Assembly: GCA_046295975.1 (NCBI GenBank)
Contig: JBKBMG010000027.1
Span: forward strand, 1-64,000
Reading direction: 5' to 3'
DNA from: UBA2357 sp046295975
GTDB lineage: Bacteria > Pseudomonadota > Gammaproteobacteria > Burkholderiales > Rhodocyclaceae
Length of the DNA: 64,000 nt
Both the position numbers and the translations under genes were made by a program. Positions 31,665 through 39,481 of this stretch are shown piece by piece (position 1 is the stretch's first letter; each line of letters starts with the position of its first letter). The notes under the pieces were generated by a model. The model was not told the DNA's origin. It saw nothing but the letters and a program-made list of their open reading frames with translations, and searched no databases.

Positions 31665-34600
31665 ATGAAGCGCATGCTTTTCAATGCGACGCAGGCCGAG
31701 GAACTCCGCGTCGCGATCGTCGATGGTCAGAAACTGATCGACCTCGACATCGAATCGGCCGCCAAAGAGGAACGCAAGAGCAACATCTACAAGGCGGTCA
31801 TCACTCGCATCGAACCGAGTCTGGAGGCGGCTTTTGTCGACTACGGCTCGGAGCGCCATGGCTTTCTCCCTTTCAAGGAAATCGCACGCTCCAATTTCGC
31901 CACCGGTGGTGGTGAAAACGGCAAGTCGCGTCCGCAGGATGGGCTGAAGGTCGGCCAGGAACTCATCGTCCAGGTCGAAAAGGACGAACGCGGCAACAAG
32001 GGCGCAGCGCTCACCACCTTTATTTCGCTGGCCGGACGCTACCTCGTTCTGATGCCCAACAACCCGCGTGGCGGTGGCGTTTCGCGCCGCGTCGAAGGCG
32101 ACGACCGCACCGAGTTGCGCGAGGCGATGGACCAACTCGAAGTGCCCAACGGCATGAGCTTGATCGCCCGCACCGCGGCGATCGGCCGCAACGCCGAAGA
32201 ACTGCAGTGGGACCTGAACTACCTCATTCAGCTGTGGCAGGCGATCGAAGGCGCGGCCCAGCAGCAGACCGGTGCCTTCCTGATCTATCAGGAAGGCAGT
32301 CTGGTGATCCGCGCGATCCGCGACTACTTCCAGCCCGACATCGGCGAGATCCTGATCGACACCGACGACGTCTTCGAGCAGGCGCGCCAGTTCATGGCCC
32401 ACGTAATGCCGGGCAACGTGAACAAGGTGAAGCGCTACAGTGACGACGTACCGCTGTTCTCACGCTTCCAGATCGAGCACCAGATCGAGTCCGCCTATTC
32501 CCGTCAGGTGAACCTGCCTAGCGGCGGCGCGGTGGTGATCGACCACACCGAGGCACTGGTCTCGGTCGACGTCAACTCGGGCCGCGCAACCAAGGGCGCG
32601 GACATCGAGGAAACAGCGCTGCGTACCAACCTTGAGGCCGCGGACGAAATCGCCCGCCAGTTGCGCCTGCGCGACCTCGGCGGACTGATCGTGATCGATT
32701 TCATCGACATGGAGTCGCAGAAGAATCAGCGCGAAGTGGAGAACCGCCTGCGCGACGCACTCAGGCACGACCGTGCGCGCGTGCAGACCGCCAAGATCAG
32801 CCGCTTCGGCCTGCTGGAACTGTCCCGCCAGCGCCTGCGTCCGGCGCTTGCCGAGACCAGCTACATCCCGTGCCCGCGCTGCAATGGCACCGGCCATATC
32901 CGCAGCACCGAATCGTCCGCGCTGCACATCCTCCGCATTCTCGAAGAAGAAGCGATGAAGGAGAACACCGGCGGCGTGCACGTGCAGGTACCGGTCGACG
33001 TCGCAACCTTCCTGCTCAACGAGAAGCGCTCGGACATCGCGCGCATCGAGTTGCGGCACAAGATCCAATTGATCATCGTCCCCAACAGGCATCTCGAAAC
33101 GCCGCATCACGAGATCGTGCGCCTGCGTCACGACCAGCTCAACCAGGAGGACATCGCCCTGGCGAGCTATCAGATGGTTGGCGCGCCGGCGCAGGAAAAC
33201 CTGCGCCTTCCGGGTGAACGCGGCGATGGCAAACCGCCGCGCGCCGAGGCGGTGGTCAAGGGCATTTCGCCCGAACGCCCGGCCCCTGTCGCCGAGGCCG
33301 CACCCGTCGCCGAACCGGCCGTCGCAGCCAAACCGGGACTTTTCAAGAAGCTGTTCGGCTGGCTGTCCGGTTCGGGCAGCACCACAACCGAGCCAACGCC
33401 CCCCGTCGCCACCGAGACCAAGCCTCGCGAGGCACGTACCCAGCGCGACCGCCAAGAGCGTGGGGAGCGCAAGGGAGGCAACCGCAACCGACGCGACGGC
33501 AACCGCCCCGAGCGTGAGGAAGAAGGCGCCCTCGCCCGCCCGGCACCGTCCGGCGCCAAGGACAAGGGGCGCGCCGAAAGCAGGGAGCGCGACACGGCAC
33601 AGGCCGAACAACGCCAGGAACGTGGTGAGGCGGGCCAGGGCCGCAATCGGCGCGGACGCGGACAACGCAACGGCCAGCCGGCCGAAGCAGCCGTCGAAGC
33701 GGTCGAAGCAGGTGTGATCGCCGCCACGGCAGCCGAAACGACGTCGGCCAGCGAGGCCGCCGCCGCACCAGCCGATGCTGCTGCGGGCACCGACACCGGC
33801 GCACCGGGCAAACGCCGTCGCCGCAGCCGTGGCCGCCGTGGCAATCGTCCGGACGACGTCCAGGGCGAGCAGACCGAGCGCGACGACGACGCCGACTCCG
33901 ACGTTGTAGACAGCGACACTGCCGAATCCTCCGAGGCCGCGGTCACCGCCGCGGCGGGCGACGTGACGCAGGCCGATGCGCCCCCGGCACCGATTGTGGC
34001 CGGACCGGTGGAGACGGTGGATGTCCGACGCAACGATGCGCCGCTCCCCGCTGCAGCGCCGCTCGCCCCTGCGGCACCGCTTCCGGCTGCCGCCCCCCTG
34101 CCCGCTGCCGCGCCGCTGTCGTCGGCAGCCTCGCTGAGCGGATCGGAAGCAGCACGCACGACCTCGGTACGCGCCAGCTCGGCACATACCCAGGCCAGCC
34201 TGCCGCTCGACGAACCGGCCCCCGTCACGATTGCAGATGTGGTCGATGCCACGCCGCCGCAACAGGATGAGGAGCAGGTCGCGATCGAGACGACGGTCAA
34301 CGAGGCGGCCCCGGCGATTGAAGCCGACGCCCACCCTGCCGCTACCGAAACCATTTTCGCGCCGCTGGCGGAGCCGATCGCAGCCACCGAGCCTTCTGGT
34401 TCGGCGATGATGACGCCCACCCCGGCAGACGCTGCGGCTGAAGAAGCCCGTCCCGCGGTTTCTCCCGCTGCCGATACTTCGGAGTCGTCCGCCGTCCCGA
34501 CGGCAGACGAAGCGGGCACGCAAGGCACCGCAAGCGTTTCAGAGGCAGCAGCCAGCGCTGCAGCCGATGAGGTTGCCGCCGTGCAAACGCCGAAGCCGGC

Positions 34601-34823
34601 ATCGGCCAACGAAGCCGCACGCCCGATCGACCTGGCCGGCGCGCTCGAGGAATGTGGGCTGGTGCTGATCGAGACCGACAACCGCAAAGCCGCGGTCACC
34701 GCGCCAGTGGTTGAGGAGCCGCAACGACTGGGCCGCAAGCCCAAACCGGCGGCGGTTGTCCCGAACGAGCCGCTGCAACAGGTCGAAACCGCTAAAACGA
34801 CCGCGGGTCAGCAGGGCCAGTAA
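31665..34823 (+). CDS. rne: ribonuclease E
   Basis: A 1052-residue endoribonuclease and degradosome scaffold. The N-terminal catalytic half (about residues 1-510) has the S1 domain near 38-130, the metal-binding aspartates in VSVDVNSGRATKG and IVIDFIDMES (about 303 and 346 in E. coli numbering), and the zinc link CPRCNGTGHIR near 405. The C-terminal half is low-complexity: an Arg-rich block (ERGERKGGNRNRRDGNRPER, near 600) followed by Ala/Glu/Pro-rich sequence with tandem PLPAAAPL-type units near 795-820. This disordered part normally carries RNA- and partner-binding microdomains. Divergent from rluC. The stop is just before an assembly gap, but the frame closes properly. Confidence 0.96.
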   Translation: MKRMLFNATQAEELRVAIVDGQKLIDLDIESAAKEERKSNIYKAVITRIEPSLEAAFVDYGSERHGFLPFKEIARSNFATGGGENGKSRPQDGLKVGQELIVQVEKDERGNKGAALTTFISLAGRYLVLMPNNPRGGGVSRRVEGDDRTELREAMDQLEVPNGMSLIARTAAIGRNAEELQWDLNYLIQLWQAIEGAAQQQTGAFLIYQEGSLVIRAIRDYFQPDIGEILIDTDDVFEQARQFMAHVMPGNVNKVKRYSDDVPLFSRFQIEHQIESAYSRQVNLPSGGAVVIDHTEALVSVDVNSGRATKGADIEETALRTNLEAADEIARQLRLRDLGGLIVIDFIDMESQKNQREVENRLRDALRHDRARVQTAKISRFGLLELSRQRLRPALAETSYIPCPRCNGTGHIRSTESSALHILRILEEEAMKENTGGVHVQVPVDVATFLLNEKRSDIARIELRHKIQLIIVPNRHLETPHHEIVRLRHDQLNQEDIALASYQMVGAPAQENLRLPGERGDGKPPRAEAVVKGISPERPAPVAEAAPVAEPAVAAKPGLFKKLFGWLSGSGSTTTEPTPPVATETKPREARTQRDRQERGERKGGNRNRRDGNRPEREEEGALARPAPSGAKDKGRAESRERDTAQAEQRQERGEAGQGRNRRGRGQRNGQPAEAAVEAVEAGVIAATAAETTSASEAAAAPADAAAGTDTGAPGKRRRRSRGRRGNRPDDVQGEQTERDDDADSDVVDSDTAESSEAAVTAAAGDVTQADAPPAPIVAGPVETVDVRRNDAPLPAAAPLAPAAPLPAAAPLPAAAPLSSAASLSGSEAARTTSVRASSAHTQASLPLDEPAPVTIADVVDATPPQQDEEQVAIETTVNEAAPAIEADAHPAATETIFAPLAEPIAATEPSGSAMMTPTPADAAAEEARPAVSPAADTSESSAVPTADEAGTQGTASVSEAAASAAADEVAAVQTPKPASANEAARPIDLAGALEECGLVLIETDNRKAAVTAPVVEEPQRLGRKPKPAAVVPNEPLQQVETAKTTAGQQGQ

Positions 34824-35047
34824 GCGCTTCCGCGCGCGATCCTGCTGCATGCAGGGCACAGGGGGGCGGCNNNNNNNNNNCCCTGTTCGCGGCCCGGGGC
34901 GCTTTCCTGGGTTGTGCTGGCCCGGGGGGGCCGCCCCTGTGGGGGGGGGCCCCCCCCCTGTCTCATTTTCCGAGGCATACCCTTCGACAAGCCTGTGCGG
35001 CGCGCAGCCGAAGGGCTCAGGACGAACGGATCTGATCAGAGCTTCCG
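34824..35047. other. assembly gap and low-quality sequence
   Basis: Ten Ns at 34871-34880 mark a gap of unknown true length. The flanks hold unusual homopolymers (a G run near 34861, long G and C runs near 34925-34970), which look like unresolved sequence rather than natural DNA. The region probably holds the rne terminator. No gene call is safe here. Confidence 0.9.
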
Positions 35048-35518
35048 CTAGCGGGCGCCTGCCAACTCGTCCAGCAAGCCGCTTACGCCGTCCTCGCAAT
35101 AGTCGAGCACGGCCTCGAACCCCCGCGCGCCCCCATAGTAGGGATCGGGCACTTCGTCGAGGGCATGCTCACGCGCATAACGCATGAACAGGCCCAGTCG
35201 CGGCCGGTACACTTCGGGACACATCCGGGTCATGATCTCAAGGTGACCGGCGTCCATCGCGAGCAACAGGTCGAAGGCCTGGAAATCGCGAAGTTCCAGC
35301 CTGCGCGCGCGCAGCCGGGACAAATCGTAGCCGCGTTTCTCGGCAGCCTTTCGGGTACGCGGATCGGGTGCCTCGCCGACGTGGTGGCCATGCGTCCCGG
35401 CCGAGTCCACCGTAATCAAATCTCCCAGGCCACGCTGCGCAATCATGCTGATCGCCACGCCCTCCGCGGTCGGCGAACGGCAGATGTTCCCGGTACAGAC
35501 AAACAACACACTTTTCAA
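35048..35518 (-). CDS. low-molecular-weight protein-tyrosine phosphatase
   Basis: A 156-residue cytosolic phosphatase. The P-loop VLFVCTGNICRSPTAEGV at the N-terminus contains the C-x5-R-S signature, and the general acid is in DEVPDPYYGGARGFE near residue 128. The start is taken as TTG at 35518, because GGAGAAG lies six bases upstream and the family starts at MKSVLFVCTGN; a TTG at 35533 would extend it by five residues. No polysaccharide export genes with a cognate tyrosine kinase are adjacent, so the substrate is unknown; an arsenate reductase role is unlikely given the context. Confidence 0.92.
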   Translation of the reverse strand: MKSVLFVCTGNICRSPTAEGVAISMIAQRGLGDLITVDSAGTHGHHVGEAPDPRTRKAAEKRGYDLSRLRARRLELRDFQAFDLLLAMDAGHLEIMTRMCPEVYRPRLGLFMRYAREHALDEVPDPYYGGARGFEAVLDYCEDGVSGLLDELAGAR

Positions 35519-35566
35519 GACTTGCTTCTCCAATCATCGTAGAAACCGCCGCTGGACGCGCCAATG

Positions 35567-37624
35567 TCACGGTGTTCCATGCTGGTCGGCGCCGAAGGCG
35601 CGCTGCCGCAACCTGAACAACTCGTCGCGTGCCGCAGCCGCCTTTTCGAAATCGAGATTGCGGGCGTGCTCCTGCATTTCCTTCTCCAGTTTCTTGATCG
35701 CCTTGCCCAGCGCCTTCTCATCCATCAACTCATAGTCGGTGCCGGGTTCCGCCGCAGCGCGTGCCCTGTCGTCATTCGACGTGGAGTACACGCCGTCGAT
35801 GATGTCCTTGATCCGCTTGGTCACGGTTTTGGGCACGATGCCGTTGGCCTCGTTGAAGGCGATCTGCCTGAGCCGCCGCCGCTCGGTCTCGTTCATCGCC
35901 GCCTTCATCGAGTCGGTAATCACATCGGCATACAAAATGGCCTTGCCATGGATGTGGCGGGCGGCACGGCCTATGGTCTGGATCAGCGAACGCGCCGAGC
36001 GCAGAAAGCCTTCCTTGTCCGCATCGAGGATGGTGACCAGCGACACCTCGGGAATGTCCAGGCCCTCGCGCAGCAGGTTGATGCCAACCAGCACGTCGAA
36101 TTCGCCCAGGCGCAGATCGCGGATGATCTCCACCCGCTCGACGGTGTCGATGTCGGAGTGCAGGTAGCGCACCCGCAACCCGTTTTCCATGAGGTAGTCG
36201 GTCAGATCCTCGGCCATGCGCTTGGTCAGGGTGGTGACGAGCACCCGCTCGCCCACCTCGATGCGGCGTTTGGCCTCCGACAAGAGATCGTCGACCTGGG
36301 TGGTCGCCGGCCGCACTTCAACCTCGGGGTCGATCAGGCCGGTGGGCCGCACTACCTGCTCGACCACCTGCCCCTGATGCTCCTCCTCGTAGCGCGACGG
36401 AGTCGCGGAGACGAAGACCGTCTGCGGCATCAAGCGCTCGAATTCCTCGAAGCGCAGCGGCCGGTTGTCCAGCGCCGACGGCAGGCGGAAGCCGTACTCC
36501 ACCAGGTTTTCCTTGCGTGACCGATCACCCTTGTACATGCCGCCAACCTGCGGCACGGTGACGTGCGACTCGTCGACGAACAGCAGCGCGTCGGCTGGCA
36601 GGTAGTCGATAAGCGTCGGTGGCGGCTCACCCGGGCCGCGTCCGGACAGGTGCCGGGAATAGTTTTCGATGCCCTTGCAAAAGCCCATTTCGTTGAGCAT
36701 CTCGAGGTCGAAGCGGGTGCGCTGCTCGATGCGTTGCGCCTCCACCAGCTTGTTCTCGCGCTGAAAGTGGGCCACGCGATCGCGCAGTTCCTGCTTGATC
36801 GCCTCGATCGCCTGCAACACGGTGGCGCGCGGCGTCACGTAATGGCTGGACGGATAGACGGTGAAACGCACCAGCTTGTTCTTGAGATGTCCGGTCAGCG
36901 GGTCGAACAGCGTCAGGTGCTCGATCTCGTCGTCGAACATGTCCACCCGAATCGCAAGCTCTGCGTTCTCCGCCGGGAAAATGTCGATCACGTCACCGCG
37001 GACGCGGAAGGTACCGCGGCGGAAATCGATGTCGGCGCGGGTGTATTGCATCGCCACCAGGCGCTGGATGAGGTCACGATGCCCCATCCGTTCACCTTCG
37101 CGCAGGTGCAGCACCATGGCATGGTAGTCGACCGGATCGCCGATACCGTAGATGGTCGAGACCGTCCCCACGATGACCACGTCGCGCCGCTCCATCAGAC
37201 TCTTGGTGGCCGACAGCCGCATCTGTTCGATATGCTCGTTGATGCTCGAGTCCTTCTCAATGAACAGATCGCGCGACGGAACGTAGGCTTCGGGCTGGTA
37301 ATAATCGTAGTAGGAAACGAAGTACTCCACCGCGTTCTCGGGCAGAAATTCGCGGAACTCGGAATACAACTGCGCGGCAAGCGTCTTGTTGTGCGCCAGC
37401 ACAAGCGCCGGCCTGCCACAGCGGGCAATGACGTTGGCCATGGTGTAGGTCTTGCCGGATCCGGTCACGCCGAGCAGGGTCTGGAACATCAATCCATCGT
37501 CGATTCCTTCCACCAGTTGCGCGATCGCCGTGGGCTGATCGCCCGCGGGGGGGAACGGCTGATGCAGCCGGAAAGGGCTCCCCGGAAAGGTGACCACGGA
37601 TCCGCTACCCGAAGAACTCGTCAT
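35567..37624 (-). CDS. uvrB: excinuclease ABC subunit B
   Basis: A 685-residue damage-verification helicase of nucleotide excision repair that works with UvrA and the UvrC encoded at 5306. Walker A is in LLGVTGSGKTYTMANVI (near residue 45), the beta-hairpin contacts damaged DNA around YYDYYQPEAYVP (near 95), helicase motifs include LFVDESHVT and the C-terminal EGLDIPEVSLV, QTIGRAARH; the UVR motif that binds UvrC closes the protein (residues about 640-680). ATG at 37624 matches the family start. I see no convincing SOS box before it. Confidence 0.97.
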   Translation of the reverse strand: MTSSSGSGSVVTFPGSPFRLHQPFPPAGDQPTAIAQLVEGIDDGLMFQTLLGVTGSGKTYTMANVIARCGRPALVLAHNKTLAAQLYSEFREFLPENAVEYFVSYYDYYQPEAYVPSRDLFIEKDSSINEHIEQMRLSATKSLMERRDVVIVGTVSTIYGIGDPVDYHAMVLHLREGERMGHRDLIQRLVAMQYTRADIDFRRGTFRVRGDVIDIFPAENAELAIRVDMFDDEIEHLTLFDPLTGHLKNKLVRFTVYPSSHYVTPRATVLQAIEAIKQELRDRVAHFQRENKLVEAQRIEQRTRFDLEMLNEMGFCKGIENYSRHLSGRGPGEPPPTLIDYLPADALLFVDESHVTVPQVGGMYKGDRSRKENLVEYGFRLPSALDNRPLRFEEFERLMPQTVFVSATPSRYEEEHQGQVVEQVVRPTGLIDPEVEVRPATTQVDDLLSEAKRRIEVGERVLVTTLTKRMAEDLTDYLMENGLRVRYLHSDIDTVERVEIIRDLRLGEFDVLVGINLLREGLDIPEVSLVTILDADKEGFLRSARSLIQTIGRAARHIHGKAILYADVITDSMKAAMNETERRRLRQIAFNEANGIVPKTVTKRIKDIIDGVYSTSNDDRARAAAEPGTDYELMDEKALGKAIKKLEKEMQEHARNLDFEKAAAARDELFRLRQRAFGADQHGTP

Positions 37625-37789
37625 GCTAGAATTTCCCGTTGTTTTGGCGGTGCAACAAACGGTCTGGCGACCGGCCCGGCGCCGACGAAACATCGATTAT
37701 TTCGCAAAACCCGGTGCAAAGCACGCATGCACGGACCACGGGACGCCAACCCGGTTCCCCCTGCCGCCGCACCCCATCCTGGAGCCCAC

Positions 37790-38998
37790 ATGTCCGCCTC
37801 GCTGTTCGCCAAGGTCGAAATGGCCCCCCGCGACCCCATCCTCGGTCTCAACGAAGCCTATGCCGCCGACACCCGTACCGAGAAAGTGAACCTCGGCGTC
37901 GGTGTCTATTACGATGACAACGGCAAGATCCCGCTGCTCGAGGCGGTCAAGGTGGCCGAGAAGGCACGGCTCGAAGCCGCTCCGGCACGCGGCTATCAGC
38001 CCATCGAAGGGCCGGCGGCCTATAACTCGGCAGTCCAGAACCTGGTGTTCGGCAAGGACTCCGAACTCATCGCCGCAGGCCGTGTCGTCACGGTCGAGGC
38101 GCTGGGCGGCACGGGGGCACTCAAGGTGGGCGCTGACTTCCTGAAGCGCCTCAACCCCGAGGCCGTGGTGCATATCTCCGATCCGAGCTGGGAAAACCAC
38201 CGTGCGTTGTTCGAATCGGCCGGTTTCAAGGTGGAGAACTACCCCTATTACGATGCCACCACGCGCGGCGTGGACTTCGCCGCGATGAAGGCGAAGCTCG
38301 AATCGCTTCCGGCGGGGGCCATCGTCGTGCTGCATGCGTGCTGCCACAACCCCACCGGCGCCGACCTCAGCGAGGCGCAATGGGGCGACGTGGTCGAGGC
38401 CTGCCGTGCTCGCGGCCTGGTGCCCTTCCTCGACATGGCCTACCAGGGTTTTGCCGACGGCATCGAACCGGACGCGCTGGCGGTGCGCCTGTTCTCCGGC
38501 AGCGGGCTGAATTTCTTCGTGTCCAGTTCGTTCTCCAAGTCGTTCTCCCTCTACGGCGAACGCGTCGGTGCGCTGTCCATCGTCACCGACAGCAAGGATG
38601 AATCCGCCCGGGTACTGTCGCAGGTCAAACGCGTGGTCCGCACCAACTACTCCAATCCGCCCATCCATGGCGGCGCGATCGTCGCAGCCGTACTGAATTC
38701 GCCCGAACTGCGACAGATGTGGGAAAACGAACTGGCCGGCATGCGCGACCGTATCCGCGACATGCGCACCGGCCTGGTCGAGCAACTCAAGGCAGAAGGC
38801 GTGGCGCAGGACTTCTCGTTCGTGATCCAGCAACGGGGGATGTTCTCCTACACCGGCCTGAGCGCCGCTCAGGTGGAAGCCTTGAAGAGTGATTTCGGCA
38901 TCTACGCGGTGTCGACCGGCCGTATCTGCCTCGCTGCCCTCAATTCCAAGAACATTGGCTACGTGGCCAAGGCCATTGGCACGGTCATGGCGAAGTGA
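37790..38998 (+). CDS. tyrB: aromatic/aspartate aminotransferase (class I)
   Basis: A 402-residue PLP-dependent aminotransferase transferring amino groups between 2-oxoglutarate and aromatic amino acids or aspartate. N-terminus SLFAKVEMAPRDPILGLNEAY and the residues VNLGVGVYYDD are typical of the AspC/TyrB group; VLHACCHNPTGADL holds the Asn that contacts PLP, and the Schiff-base lysine is in SSSFSKSFSLYGERVGAL (near residue 250). CCHNPTG rather than the usual SCCHNPTG or CAHNPTG is normal. ATG is preceded by GGAG seven bases upstream. It diverges from uvrB. TyrB versus AspC cannot be settled from sequence alone. Confidence 0.92.
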   Translation: MSASLFAKVEMAPRDPILGLNEAYAADTRTEKVNLGVGVYYDDNGKIPLLEAVKVAEKARLEAAPARGYQPIEGPAAYNSAVQNLVFGKDSELIAAGRVVTVEALGGTGALKVGADFLKRLNPEAVVHISDPSWENHRALFESAGFKVENYPYYDATTRGVDFAAMKAKLESLPAGAIVVLHACCHNPTGADLSEAQWGDVVEACRARGLVPFLDMAYQGFADGIEPDALAVRLFSGSGLNFFVSSSFSKSFSLYGERVGALSIVTDSKDESARVLSQVKRVVRTNYSNPPIHGGAIVAAVLNSPELRQMWENELAGMRDRIRDMRTGLVEQLKAEGVAQDFSFVIQQRGMFSYTGLSAAQVEALKSDFGIYAVSTGRICLAALNSKNIGYVAKAIGTVMAK

Positions 38999-39000
38999 GG

Positions 39001-39028
39001 GTCAAGAATTTCGTCACGAATTCTTGAC
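39001..39028 (+). terminator. inverted repeat after the aminotransferase gene
   Basis: A perfect 10-bp inverted repeat, GTCAAGAATT (39001-39010) and AATTCTTGAC (39019-39028), begins 2 bp after the stop codon. No T tract follows, so it may be a weak or Rho-assisted terminator. The end of the right arm also forms part of the tRNA-Asn -35 box. Confidence 0.5.
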
Positions 39029-39052
39029 GAAGAGCCGCGCATTGCCTAGAAT
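39024..39052 (+). promoter_or_regulatory. tRNA-Asn promoter
   Basis: TTGACG (39024-39029) and TAGAAT (39047-39052) are 17 bases apart and would start transcription about five bases before the first tRNA-Asn. The -10 and spacer lie within a perfect 13-bp inverted repeat (39031-39043 and 39050-39062). Confidence 0.75.
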
Positions 39053-39064
39053 GCGCGGCTCTGT

Positions 39065-39140
39065 TCCCCGATAGCTCAGTCGGTAGAGCGACGGACTGTT
39101 AATCCGCAGGTCCCTGGTTCGAGCCCAGGTCGGGGAGCCA
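39065..39140 (+). tRNA. asnT: tRNA-Asn(GTT), first copy
   Basis: 76 nt including CCA. The acceptor TCCCCGA pairs with TCGGGGA, anticodon loop CTGTTAA reads GTT, and the T arm CCTGG/CCAGG is fully paired. Downstream the second copy follows after 101 nt. Confidence 0.97.
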
Positions 39141-39241
39141 AGTTTCAGGCGACGCCAGCGTTTTCCGGCGTCACCATGCAGTTGGAGCCAGCCGGTTCCA
39201 GTGCAAAAGCAGTGATCGGTCGTGTTTGTTGTACAGGTTTT

Positions 39242-39317
39242 TCCCCGATAGCTCAGTCGGTAGAGCGACGGACTGTTAATCCGCAGGTCCCTGGTTCGAG
39301 CCCGGGTCGGGGAGCCA
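39242..39317 (+). tRNA. tRNA-Asn(GTT), second copy
   Basis: Identical to the first copy except for one base in the T arm: GCCCGGGTC replaces GCCCAGGTC, converting a T-A pair into a T-G wobble. No separate strong promoter is seen in the 101-nt spacer, so it is probably co-transcribed with the first copy and separated by processing. A hairpin GACGCC/GGCGTC lies in the spacer. Confidence 0.97.
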
Positions 39318-39321
39318 GTTT

Positions 39322-39355
39322 CGAGAAAGCCACCCTTCGGGTGGCTTTCTCGTTT
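39322..39355 (+). terminator. terminator after the tRNA-Asn pair
   Basis: A perfect 14-bp stem, CGAGAAAGCCACCC with its complement, around a TTC loop (39322-39352), followed by TTT. It lies five bases after the second tRNA and closes the tRNA-Asn transcript. Confidence 0.8.
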
Positions 39356-39481
39356 CTGCAAGCTGCTTCGTTCCCCCTACAACGACGTCACGCCCCCCCC
39401 CGGGCGGCAACGCCCGCACAGCGGGCTTGCAGTGGGCAGGAACGGGCCGGGGCGCCTGGTTCCGCAGCGCCCCGACGCATC

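Noticed and set aside
32460..34523. Long open frame opposite rne
   Set aside because: Shadow of the repetitive Ala/Arg-rich RNase E gene; very biased composition.
37625..37789. SOS (LexA) box between uvrB and tyrB
   Set aside because: No CTGT-N8-ACAG pattern is present.
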